NCBI RefSeq assembly: GCF_009725995.1
Contig: NZ_RCNS01000003.1
Span: 62,001-126,000 of the forward strand
From: Zobellia laminariae
GTDB lineage: Bacteria; Bacteroidota; Bacteroidia; Flavobacteriales; Flavobacteriaceae
Reading direction: 5' to 3'
Length of the DNA stretch: 64,000 bases
Shown here piece after piece: positions 1-8,600 of the stretch. The notes beneath the pieces are model-generated. The model was not told the origin of the DNA. It did not search any database and worked only from the letters and a program-made list of their open reading frames with translations. The translations under genes were made by a program, and so were the position numbers. Every line of letters starts with the position of its first letter. Position 1 is the stretch's first letter.

Positions 1-846
1 GCCGGAATAAATCGCTAAGATATTTTTTGTTGAATTCATTTTTTAAAGAAGTAACTGTAAGTAAAATCTTGTCCTGGTTTAGGATAAAAATGACATCTAG
101 CTTTAATTTGAGCGATAGCCATTTAAGCCGCTAAAAATAAGGATAATTTTTATCTAAAAGATACTACAAATGAATTATTTTACACTTTCTAAAAGTTTAG
201 TAACGTGTAACATAAAGACCTTGCTGTAAAGACTTTGATTAATAGTAGTTTTCCCTATTTCTATTTCTTAGTACTGCTATAATCTAGCCGTTATTATCGT
301 TTTTTATCAATATAAAACTAGTTATTTCTGTGAAAAACAGTTAAAATTATATGAACAGAATAAAATGGTCATAAGCCCGAGATAAAGATAATGCAACACA
401 AATAATCTTCAGTCAAAGAATATTGAAGGACTTTAACATATCAATGTCCTAATCAGCTTAACTTGTGATTACAAAAACATCATCATTGTATAGTTTCCTT
501 TTTGAGCATTCTATTCCTTCTTTTTCTCAAGGTTTTCGCCCTACTTCAAATTCCTAATAGTAGAATTTCAGAACTCAACTTCACCTGTTTCTATAGACTG
601 AAGTCGGATACGGCTTTCTTGGAAGTTTTTATCAACCATATCCACAGTTAAGCGGTAATTTGTACACACTTGTATTTTTTTTGGGGTCTATACATTTAAT
701 ATATTCCACTTGGTGATTGTCCTAATGAACTGTAGTGATATTACTTTAGCTAAAATGGATTACATATTATTATTCGCATACAAATGCCTAATATTTATAT
801 AGTAACATTCACTAAGATGTAATATACCATTTGCAGCAATAACCAA
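1..846. other. gene-poor AT-rich stretch, possible gene remnant
   Basis: I see no intact gene here. On the minus strand, positions 676 to 568 read as about 36 codons without a start, ending in TGA, with protein-like composition (it contains YRLTVDMVDKNF). Upstream on that strand a run of eight A (T8 on the plus strand) separates it from a second open stretch in another frame. This may be the tail of a decayed gene. The rest is full of stops on both strands and shows no RNA gene that I can recognise. Confidence 0.4.
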
Positions 847-933
847 ATGATGACTATCCTTTTTGTAATCATTGTAGCTCTTAATAATACTTTTATTACA
901 TATTTTTTGTTATTAAACTATTATAACCTTGCC

Positions 934-1764
934 ATGAAATACGTACTAGTTATATACTTCTTATGTCTACAAATAATGGTTGGGCAGCAATCACAAGAAA
1001 ACTCAACAAATAACTCCAAAACTTTAGAAGGTTTCTATGACTTGTCTGAAATGGAAATGCCAACTAAACTTTATCTGTTAGATAACAACCTGTTTCATTA
1101 CTATTCAATTTTTGGGAATGTAGATTTAGAAGTATATGGCACCTATAGCATAGAGGGCACTGAATTAAAATTACAGCCAAACAAAGAGTTAGTACAACCT
1201 TATATTTTATATGCAAGACACAATGACCAGTTAAAAGACTCCATATCCATTAATTATATAAGTCCTGAACATCACAGAGAAAAAATGTTTTTCAAGGTTG
1301 ATAAAAAATGGGTCACAAACCTTGAAATCACAGGTAGTTTTGAAGAAGTTTCAATTAAGTTCAAGAGTAAAGCCATAAAAGATATAAAGGTTAACCTAAC
1401 CGCTAGCCAGTTACGTGAAACGCCAGTTTTTAATACAGTAGAACTCTATTTTGGTAAAGTGTCTGAAGGCGATAATGAATTTATTATGGATAACAATCGT
1501 TTTTATTATATGAGAAAACGATTGGCTAAAACTCCATTATTATTAGAAGGAGATACTATTATTAGTGGAGGTGAAAAAAGAATACGAGAACCTTTGCACG
1601 AGTCTGATAAAGAAGCTATAACAAAGTACATCACAAAAGGAGGTATTTTCTCTGATACAACTATAAACCGCGGTAATGAGTTTTACAAAATCCACCTAAA
1701 AAAAGAAGATTCAAAACCTCTGCTATACGTATTGAAAAATGGAAAAATAAAGGAAGAATATTAA
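934..1764 (+). CDS. exported protein of unknown function
   Basis: I do not recognise a family. I place the start at the ATG that begins MKYVLVIYFLCLQIMVGQQ, a good signal peptide ending before QQ. An upstream in-frame ATG at 847 would add 29 hydrophobic residues and looks like read-through of leader DNA. The mature protein (about 258 residues) is hydrophilic and probably beta-rich, with no clear motif. Its size and export match the following exported genes, and it heads a run of closely spaced genes reaching to 14.85 kb. The function is unknown; the periplasm is the likely location. Confidence 0.65.
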   Translation: MKYVLVIYFLCLQIMVGQQSQENSTNNSKTLEGFYDLSEMEMPTKLYLLDNNLFHYYSIFGNVDLEVYGTYSIEGTELKLQPNKELVQPYILYARHNDQLKDSISINYISPEHHREKMFFKVDKKWVTNLEITGSFEEVSIKFKSKAIKDIKVNLTASQLRETPVFNTVELYFGKVSEGDNEFIMDNNRFYYMRKRLAKTPLLLEGDTIISGGEKRIREPLHESDKEAITKYITKGGIFSDTTINRGNEFYKIHLKKEDSKPLLYVLKNGKIKEEY

Positions 1765-1810
1765 CATATAAGCCTCTATTTTGGAAAATCTATTCTGAAG
1801 ACTATTACTA

Positions 1811-2665
1811 ATGAAATTAACTAAGCTACTTTTCTTCTCGATATACTTTATCGCACAATTTTTAGTGTTTGCTCAAGAGCCACCTACTCTTGAACCCAAA
1901 ATAGAAACAGCATATAATTTTGTAGAGAAAAAAGAATTATGGTCTACTTGTAATTCATTATTTACAGATATGACCATTTGGAACAATTATGATGAAGACG
2001 AAAGAAATAAATTGACAAGCAAATGTGAAGCCTTAGGTTACAGTGAAGCATGTGAAGACATGTGGAGCATTATTTGTGGTGATGACTGGACAGATGAAGG
2101 TTATAACATAAACCATTTAGATGACCCTACTACATTTTGCAAAGTATCATCTACTTTAAACCCACAAAATGGGAATTACTACGGCTACGCTAGCATTAGC
2201 GATTTAAGTTATGCCACAGCATGGGTTGAAGGTATAAAAGGTTATGGTATAGGTGAGTATATAGAATTTAAATTCCCTGCTAAACATCCACGTATTACAA
2301 CTATTAAGATTGCAAATGGATATATTAAAGACAAGACTACTTGGAAAAACAACTCTCGTGCAAGGCAATTAAAAGTATATGTAAACAATACAGAATTTGC
2401 CATTTTAAATCTTAAAGATGTGTATGCAGAGCAGGTTTTCGAAATACCAACAATAGGTTTTGAAATAACATACCGCGACTATAATGACGATGGTACAAGT
2501 TGGTATAAATACAAAGATGAGAATGGTAACACATTCAAATCTTATAATAAAGAAATAGAATTAGGAGATACAATAAGGTTTGAAATTTTAAGTGTGTACC
2601 CAGGCGATAAGTATGATGATACCGCTATAACAGAAATATATTTTGATGGATTAGATGTTTATTAA
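1811..2665 (+). CDS. exported protein with NADase-type glycan-binding/discoidin-like domain
   Basis: The N-terminus (MKLTKLLFFSIYFIAQFLVFAQ) is a signal peptide. After a Cys-containing segment (residues 45-105), residues about 110-284 carry the pattern TAWVEGIKGYGIGEYIEF, then a discoidin-like beta-sandwich with KIANGYIKD and RARQLKVYVN. This is the pattern of the NADase-type glycan-binding domain found in many Bacteroidota secreted proteins. No catalytic domain is attached, so the protein is probably a cell-envelope binding protein. It sits 46 bp after the preceding exported gene and 78 bp before a lipoprotein gene. The assignment comes from recalled motif shape. Confidence 0.65.
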   Translation: MKLTKLLFFSIYFIAQFLVFAQEPPTLEPKIETAYNFVEKKELWSTCNSLFTDMTIWNNYDEDERNKLTSKCEALGYSEACEDMWSIICGDDWTDEGYNINHLDDPTTFCKVSSTLNPQNGNYYGYASISDLSYATAWVEGIKGYGIGEYIEFKFPAKHPRITTIKIANGYIKDKTTWKNNSRARQLKVYVNNTEFAILNLKDVYAEQVFEIPTIGFEITYRDYNDDGTSWYKYKDENGNTFKSYNKEIELGDTIRFEILSVYPGDKYDDTAITEIYFDGLDVY

Positions 2666-2743
2666 TAATTCTTTTATACTAATTAAAACACTATTGATGA
2701 TTACTCTGCAGGTTTTAAAAAGCATGCTTTAGAAAAACAAATT

Positions 2744-3925
2744 ATGAAAACATTACGGTCCTTAATGCTAATCTTAATAGTTGTTCTACACTCTTGTAAA
2801 GGGCAAAACAATCAAGAAGAAAGACCACTTACTGGCTTTAACAAGGTAGAATTAGTTCTAGACAATGAGTTTGTAACTAAAAATACCATTACCCAAAAAG
2901 GAACAAGCTTTTTAAATGCCTCAACCAACCAAGATGTTTCTGTTTTACATCAAATAGAAGAAACAGGGTTTCATATGTATAATGGTATGTCTTTTAAAAA
3001 CAAGGATGTTGGTGTAATAGTTGGCGGCGCAGGATTAATAACAAGAATTACCAAAGATGGCGGTAAAACGTGGTTAGAAAATCGTTTTTCTAGATTCGGT
3101 AATCCGTTTTATTCTGCAGCATTTTCAGGTGACAACATCTTTGTTATAGGTGATAGCGAATATATTTTCACCACACCAGATTCAGGAGAAAACTGGAGTG
3201 TATTTAATACCAAAGATCTCTATGAAAAAAGAGGTTATTTCTTTAACAAATATTACAAAATACGCTTTGTTAACGAGCAAGTTGGTTTTATTACCGGTTA
3301 TGGATATATCAATGGAGAAGACGAAAGTTTTGCTGTCATTCTAAAAACCGTAGATGCAGGTAAAACATGGGCTACTATTGAACACAAAGGCTTAGAAAAA
3401 GAAACAGAAGGAATTTCAGACTTTATTGGGTTTTCAGAAAAGGAAATAATCGTAGTAACTTTTTCTGGTAGAAGCTATAAAAGTAGCGATGGCGGTATAA
3501 ATTGGCAACTACTGTTTGAGACAGACAGTGAAGATTTTGTAAACCTCAACTCTATTGCATTCCTAAGTCAAAACATTGGCTTAATAGGCGGTCTAGGAGG
3601 CGATTTATTCTATACAGATAATGGTGGTTTAGATTGGCGTAAAATTGAGATGCCAAAATACGGCGACGGACATAAAGCCAACATTTCCGATATTCTTTTC
3701 ACCCAAAAATCTGCCCTAATTACTACAAGTATATCTTCAGATTATTACAGAGATACTTTTGTTTACGAAATATATATTGATGGAACTAATATAAGACCCT
3801 TCTTGACTTCAGATAATGAAGAGGTATTATTTACAGGTGAGTCATATGGAATTCAGGCTATCGACGATGATATTTTGATTTTAGATAGAGACAATTTGTA
3901 TAAAACAGCCATAAACAATAAGTAA
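2744..3925 (+). CDS. lipoprotein with Asp-box (BNR) propeller repeats
   Basis: The signal sequence ends in a lipobox (VVLHSC), so the mature protein should be lipid-anchored. At least five Asp-box repeats of the form S/T-x-D-x-G-x-x-W are visible: TKDGGKTW, TPDSGENW, TVDAGKTW, SSDGGINW and TDNGGLDW, spaced about 45-70 residues apart. This predicts a sialidase-like or Ycf48-like beta-propeller. I see no sialidase catalytic signature (such as an N-terminal RIP motif), so a binding or assembly role is more likely than hydrolysis. It ends one base before the next ATG, implying co-transcription. Confidence 0.75.
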   Translation: MKTLRSLMLILIVVLHSCKGQNNQEERPLTGFNKVELVLDNEFVTKNTITQKGTSFLNASTNQDVSVLHQIEETGFHMYNGMSFKNKDVGVIVGGAGLITRITKDGGKTWLENRFSRFGNPFYSAAFSGDNIFVIGDSEYIFTTPDSGENWSVFNTKDLYEKRGYFFNKYYKIRFVNEQVGFITGYGYINGEDESFAVILKTVDAGKTWATIEHKGLEKETEGISDFIGFSEKEIIVVTFSGRSYKSSDGGINWQLLFETDSEDFVNLNSIAFLSQNIGLIGGLGGDLFYTDNGGLDWRKIEMPKYGDGHKANISDILFTQKSALITTSISSDYYRDTFVYEIYIDGTNIRPFLTSDNEEVLFTGESYGIQAIDDDILILDRDNLYKTAINNK

Positions 3926-3926
3926 A

Positions 3927-5624
3927 ATGATTTTTATACTAAAGCATATATCATGTAAATTTTTGATAGTCTTTTTTATAGGTGCTTTTTTTGGTGCTAC
4001 TAGTTCCATTAATGCTTCACCTAAGCCTTCTGAAAACAATCTTAATAGCTTATTAGAAACCATAACCCCAAGCACCCAATTACTTTGGTATTCTGGATTT
4101 ATAGGGGATTACCCGATAAAACTAATGCTAAAAAGGACTCATAATAGAGATGCTTCAGATAGTAGAATCACTGATATTGCTTACGCGTATGATAGTCGAA
4201 AAGAGTGGATATTTTTAGAGGAACAATACGAGTTTAAGTCTAATTCCTTTGGCGGTGAAGTAAAAAATGACGGAATCTATGCTAAGGAAAAATCAGAAGG
4301 GAATATAACAGGAAGTTGGAAGGTGCCTTTTAAAATTAATGAAACATTAAATGGTTTATGGTATGATAAGAATGGAAAACCCTTAACGGTTAAGTTAACA
4401 CCAATGTACCATAACGTGCCAAGTGGCTATGTTAGGTTTGACTACTACTCAGACCTAGAACCTACCGAAATTACAAAAGGTAATGACGGATTAGTCATAG
4501 AAATAAAGCGGGATGACAGGTTATTAAAACAAACAATTTATCTTGATCCTTATAAAGAGGATTTGTATGATACTGTTTATGTAGATTTTAACTATGACGG
4601 TTATTTAGATTTAGTTTTTGGTGATATCCTTTTTTTATATAATCCTAAGACCGACATATATGAAAAAAGCAAGGCATCTGATAGAGATGAGTTTCCTGAA
4701 CTAGATGAACTTTATAATTACGATAGTTACGCCAAGAGTTTTACGGTTCGTGACCTTAGAACTATGACTACGTACATATCTGAAAAGGGGAAAATATCAC
4801 CCCATGTTTCAAACTCTTATTTTCATAATGATGACGGAGAAAATGTCACATTAGATAAAAAATATGTTAACAGTAAATGGGAAATTTTAATCAAGTCAAT
4901 TGAAAAGATATATGAAAATGATGATGATGTTATTTTTTCAGCGGAAAACTTTGAGCTCGAAATTGATTTAGCTAAATATAATAATCATATCTACTTTGAT
5001 CCAATTTTTTATAACCATACAGGTATTGATTTGGAGTTTAAAGCTAGCGCAAAGTTATTTGTTGAGATAACCGATAGTAATGGCAAAATAGATGCACATT
5101 ACTTACATGATGTTTCGTTATTAGGTACAGAAAGTGATATGTTAAATGATAATAAAATGCTTTTTGATGGTAACGAATACATACTTGAACATTGGGATGG
5201 TCCAATACCATTCTTTCCAGCAAATTTAAAAAATGGAGAGTATCAATTTCAACTTATTATTAAACATCCATTATTTAAAGAAGTTCGTTCTAAAAAAGAA
5301 ATTATTACGCTACCTCTAGACATAAAAAAAGATGAAAACGTTTTACAACTCACAGGAAACATCAATACTCAAGTAAATGGTACTATTTATTTTATTTGGA
5401 CAGAAAGCAAAGTAAAAGCCACCTTCATCAATAGTAAAACCCAACAAAGAATAAAACTTATCGGTACTGTAAATGACAACAAAGTAAACCTTGCAGAATA
5501 CGAAAAAGACAATAAAATAAGTGGCTATTTTGAAGGAATATATAAAGAGGGATTCTATAGCGGTCGTTGGTTAAGCCCTAATAAAAAAATAAGCGTTCCT
5601 TTTGAATTTAAAAGCGCAGAGTAA
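3927..5624 (+). CDS. exported XAC2610-like beta protein
   Basis: It starts one base after the preceding stop. An N-terminal hydrophobic stretch (ILKHISCKFLIVFFIGAFFGA) looks like a signal peptide ending near SINA. Residues about 35-150 resemble a lipocalin-like or MORN-like beta domain. Residues about 205-240 hold the calcium-loop-like DFNYDGYLDLVFGD followed by FLYNPKTDIYEKS, a pattern known from XAC2610-related proteins. The C-terminal 100 residues (TGNINTQVNGTIYFIW onward, ending GRWLSPNKK) form another beta-rich unit. The molecular role is unknown; the periplasm is the probable location. Confidence 0.6.
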   Translation: MIFILKHISCKFLIVFFIGAFFGATSSINASPKPSENNLNSLLETITPSTQLLWYSGFIGDYPIKLMLKRTHNRDASDSRITDIAYAYDSRKEWIFLEEQYEFKSNSFGGEVKNDGIYAKEKSEGNITGSWKVPFKINETLNGLWYDKNGKPLTVKLTPMYHNVPSGYVRFDYYSDLEPTEITKGNDGLVIEIKRDDRLLKQTIYLDPYKEDLYDTVYVDFNYDGYLDLVFGDILFLYNPKTDIYEKSKASDRDEFPELDELYNYDSYAKSFTVRDLRTMTTYISEKGKISPHVSNSYFHNDDGENVTLDKKYVNSKWEILIKSIEKIYENDDDVIFSAENFELEIDLAKYNNHIYFDPIFYNHTGIDLEFKASAKLFVEITDSNGKIDAHYLHDVSLLGTESDMLNDNKMLFDGNEYILEHWDGPIPFFPANLKNGEYQFQLIIKHPLFKEVRSKKEIITLPLDIKKDENVLQLTGNINTQVNGTIYFIWTESKVKATFINSKTQQRIKLIGTVNDNKVNLAEYEKDNKISGYFEGIYKEGFYSGRWLSPNKKISVPFEFKSAE

Positions 5625-5625
5625 T

Positions 5626-6594
5626 ATGAATTTTATTTTTATTCTTTCTTTCCTTTTATGTTTTCAACTACATGGTCAAATAAAGACCTACTTTAAGAAT
5701 GGCAATCTTAAAGAAATAAGAATATATAATGAGATCACAAAGAAAGGCCAATGGGAAGAGTACTTTATTACTGGTACCCCCTACTCCATTAGCACTATAA
5801 ATGGCAATAAAAGAGAATACACTCTTTTTTACGAAAATGGAGAGGTAAGAGAACATGGTAATTACACCAATGAACGTAAATCTGGTGAATGGTTAAAGTT
5901 TGACAAAAATGGCTGCTTAGTTAAAGTAGGTAGTTTCAAAAATGGAACATATGATGGTAAAATAAGACGCTATCATATGGACAAACCACTAGCCATTGAA
6001 CACTACAAAGACCGAAAGAAAACTGGAAAATGGTCGTGGTATAAAAATGGACAGCTAACTCAAATTAAAAATTATAAAAATGACAAAGCTCATGGCGCGC
6101 ATAGATCGTTCTTTGATGAGCGCAACTTATCCTATGAGCGCTATTACGCGCATGGTACACCCATAGGCATACATAAAGATTATACTGATCTTGGCATTAT
6201 TAAACATAGAATAATATACGAGAACGGTAGAGAAGTTGAAAAAAGAAATTATTACCCTAATGGCGCTATTAGCCATTTAATCGTTTTTTCGGGGAATACA
6301 AAATTAGAAAAAGGATATCATGAAATTGGTAACAACCTTAGTCATGAAGGGTATTGGAGCACTTTAGAGAATATCCATCTGCAAACTGGAGAATGGAAGT
6401 ATTTTTACCAAAATGGCAAGCTTCACTACAAGGGCAAATTTACAAATGGAAAACGGAGTGGTAAATGGAAGGGTAAGCATGCCAACGGAAAAAGGAAGTT
6501 TAAGGGTGTTTATAAAGATGATGAGAAAATAGGTGTTTGGAAGTATTATGACAAGAACGGAAAACGCAAACCGGAAGAACCAAAAAAGAAATGA
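5626..6594 (+). CDS. exported MORN-repeat protein, YwqK family
   Basis: I start at the ATG one base after the previous stop, because it begins a signal peptide (MNFIFILSFLLCFQLHGQ); the earlier in-frame ATG lies inside the upstream gene. The mature protein is a chain of about ten MORN_2-type repeats with the core Y-x-N-G-x-x-x-x-x-x-x-Y (for example YENGEVREHGNY, WYKNGQLTQIKNY, YDKNGKRK). Databases often label this family YwqK antitoxin, but the repeats mainly indicate a beta-ribbon scaffold and there is no toxin gene next to it. The stop overlaps the next start by 4 bp. Confidence 0.75.
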   Translation: MNFIFILSFLLCFQLHGQIKTYFKNGNLKEIRIYNEITKKGQWEEYFITGTPYSISTINGNKREYTLFYENGEVREHGNYTNERKSGEWLKFDKNGCLVKVGSFKNGTYDGKIRRYHMDKPLAIEHYKDRKKTGKWSWYKNGQLTQIKNYKNDKAHGAHRSFFDERNLSYERYYAHGTPIGIHKDYTDLGIIKHRIIYENGREVEKRNYYPNGAISHLIVFSGNTKLEKGYHEIGNNLSHEGYWSTLENIHLQTGEWKYFYQNGKLHYKGKFTNGKRSGKWKGKHANGKRKFKGVYKDDEKIGVWKYYDKNGKRKPEEPKKK

Positions 6595-6959
6595 ATTTTA
6601 GAACAGAAAATATAGAAATAAGTGGTGAAACCTATAGCGTAAATATTCCTTCAGGAGAAGTTTATTTAGAAGAGAATTATAATAATACGCAAGCTGCAAA
6701 AACAATTTACACCAACCTTTATAGCGAGTTAAAAGAAAAACTTTCTCTTGAAAAGATTGAATTAATACTCACTTATCAAGGAAATTATATAGAAAACCAA
6801 CAAAGGACAAATCAAGATTTCACGGTATTGGATAAGGCGAATATTCAGTTTCTTGAAAAAAGAATACCATCTATAGGACGAAATTTATCTAAGGATGAAA
6901 TCTTAGAAATCTTTCATATAGAATCGTTTTATCTAAAACTTATAAATGTTATTGATTAA
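6591..6959 (+). CDS. small cytoplasmic protein of unknown function
   Basis: This 122-residue protein has no signal peptide or membrane segment, unlike nearly all its neighbours. Its start overlaps the previous stop (ATGA) and its end overlaps the next gene by 14 bp, so it is translationally coupled within the run. The sequence is charged, with a helix-rich middle (SELKEKLSLEKIELILTYQG) and a C-terminal segment (LSKDEILEIFHIESFYLKL). I recognise no family. The coupling between two exported or formerly exported proteins suggests a shared role, for example as a chaperone or immunity-like partner, but that is inference. Confidence 0.55.
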   Translation: MNFRTENIEISGETYSVNIPSGEVYLEENYNNTQAAKTIYTNLYSELKEKLSLEKIELILTYQGNYIENQQRTNQDFTVLDKANIQFLEKRIPSIGRNLSKDEILEIFHIESFYLKLINVID

Positions 6960-7830
6960 CAAAACGCTCTATCATTTGAAAAAACTAGTAAACATACTAT
7001 CAAAAAATAAAGAAACGTATTCCGATGCCAAAAAAACATACTATGAAATAAAAAGCAATAGGGTGTTATATCATTCTGTATATAGAAAAGCAGAAAGTTA
7101 CGGTACACCTCATTTCTGCACTGATGTAGTAAAAGGAGCTGATAAAGACAGTTTTAAAGAATTAAGCAAGGAATATGGTGTGGATGCTATTCATGTTTAT
7201 TTTAAAATTGAAATAGTGCAACATAGAGACAATTTTACTTTTAAAGTTCTAAACGAATATATTACAGCGGATAAACATGGCGTTTATCAACAGAACAATC
7301 TAATACCAAATAGTGATGGTTTAAGTTTTAAATTACTTGGAGCCGGGTATGCAATTGATAACAACAACATCTATTACATTCCCACTAATTTTTATAACAT
7401 TTTAAAAGAGGCTGATAAAAAAACGTTTGAAATCATAAATTCTGGTTTTATATCTTATGCAAAAGATAAAAAACAGGTGTATTGTAATGAGCATACTATT
7501 GAGGCGGCTGATCCTAGTTCATTCATAGTACTTGATAATTTAAATGGATATTCAAAGGACAACAAACACGTCTTTCATTTACATGTAAAAATGAAAGACG
7601 CAAATGTAAATTCTTTTAAGATTTTAAAATATGACCTATCTAAAGACGACACTTTTATATTTTATCGTGGAAAAATCGTAAAGGAAGGTGATTACACTTC
7701 ATTTAAAATGATAGAAGATAATTCTATGTATGATGCTGAAGATAAGAATCATTATTACAGATCAAATGGAGGTGCTCATGACGATGGAAGTTTAGGAATA
7801 TGGTCAAAAGAAGAAAATACATGGTTATGA
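6946..7830 (+). CDS. DKNYY-family protein, copy without signal peptide
   Basis: The protein is built of DKNYY-type repeats: ADKHGVYQQNNLIPN, IDNNNIYYIPTNF, AKDKKQVYCNEHTIE, SKDNKHVFHLHVK and SKDDTFIFYRGKI, each of which presents a tyrosine-rich hairpin. It aligns along its length with the next gene (shared SDA-x-x-TYYEIK, YHSVYR, IPNS-x-GLSF), so the two arose by tandem duplication. The next copy has a lipobox, whereas this one begins MLLINKTLYHLKKLVNIL with no lipobox or clear signal peptide, and would stay in the cytoplasm. The start overlaps the upstream gene; later starts are possible. Confidence 0.65.
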   Translation: MLLINKTLYHLKKLVNILSKNKETYSDAKKTYYEIKSNRVLYHSVYRKAESYGTPHFCTDVVKGADKDSFKELSKEYGVDAIHVYFKIEIVQHRDNFTFKVLNEYITADKHGVYQQNNLIPNSDGLSFKLLGAGYAIDNNNIYYIPTNFYNILKEADKKTFEIINSGFISYAKDKKQVYCNEHTIEAADPSSFIVLDNLNGYSKDNKHVFHLHVKMKDANVNSFKILKYDLSKDDTFIFYRGKIVKEGDYTSFKMIEDNSMYDAEDKNHYYRSNGGAHDDGSLGIWSKEENTWL

Positions 7831-8600
7831 AAATTTATAAGCTCATTTTAATATTATTATTAGTAGCCTCTTGCTCAGATGCTGATGAAACGTATTACGA
7901 AATAAAGGGAGATGAAGTCGTGTACCATTCTGTTTATAGACTTGGTCAGGAATACTACACAAAAGCGCATACTTCTATAAAAACTGTAGAAGACGCAGAT
8001 GCTAAAACCTTTCAGCAACTAACTAAATATTACGGCATAGATAAATCAAACGTTTTTAATGAAGTTAAGAAACTTGTTAAGCGTGACCCAGCTACGTTCA
8101 AAGTTTTGAAAAAAATGGTAACGGCAGATAAATATGGCGTGTATTATGACAATAACATTATCCCTAACAGTCATGGTTTAAGTTTTAGGTTTTTAAATAA
8201 CGACTACGCTTTAGATGACAATCAAGTATATTATCAACCTTCAGATTTCAATAGTGTTGTAACTGGGGCTGACAAAAACACTTTTTCGGTAATTGGAGAT
8301 GACTACAGTGATTATGCAAAAGACAAAAACCAAGTTTATTATAAAGGCTATGTTATTGAAGGTGCCGTAGTTGGTTCGTTTAGCATATTAAAAAATGATA
8401 TCTCTAAAGATGGAAAATCTATCTTTTTTAAAAAGAAAAAAATTAAGGAAGCCGACTATAATTCTTTTAAAACTTTAAGATATGAGGAGCTAAAAGAATA
8501 CGAGTATAAATTCATTGCCCAAGACCACAACAGTTTTTATAGTGATAATGGTGGCAACATAGCAATAACGAAGAAAACTGAAGTAACAAATGAGCATTAA
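7827..8600 (+). CDS. DKNYY-family lipoprotein
   Basis: I choose the ATG that overlaps the previous stop (ATGA) because it gives a clean lipoprotein signal (MKIYKLILILLLVASC). An in-frame ATG 27 bases upstream would put charged residues before it. DKNYY repeats follow: ADKYGVYYDNNIIPN, LDDNQVYYQPSDF, AKDKNQVYYKGYVIEG and SKDGKSIFFKKKKI. The family is widespread in Bacteroidota and Fusobacteria and has no proven activity. It is a tandem paralogue of the gene before it. The end overlaps the start of the following MORN protein by 11 bp. Confidence 0.75.
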   Translation: MKIYKLILILLLVASCSDADETYYEIKGDEVVYHSVYRLGQEYYTKAHTSIKTVEDADAKTFQQLTKYYGIDKSNVFNEVKKLVKRDPATFKVLKKMVTADKYGVYYDNNIIPNSHGLSFRFLNNDYALDDNQVYYQPSDFNSVVTGADKNTFSVIGDDYSDYAKDKNQVYYKGYVIEGAVVGSFSILKNDISKDGKSIFFKKKKIKEADYNSFKTLRYEELKEYEYKFIAQDHNSFYSDNGGNIAITKKTEVTNEH

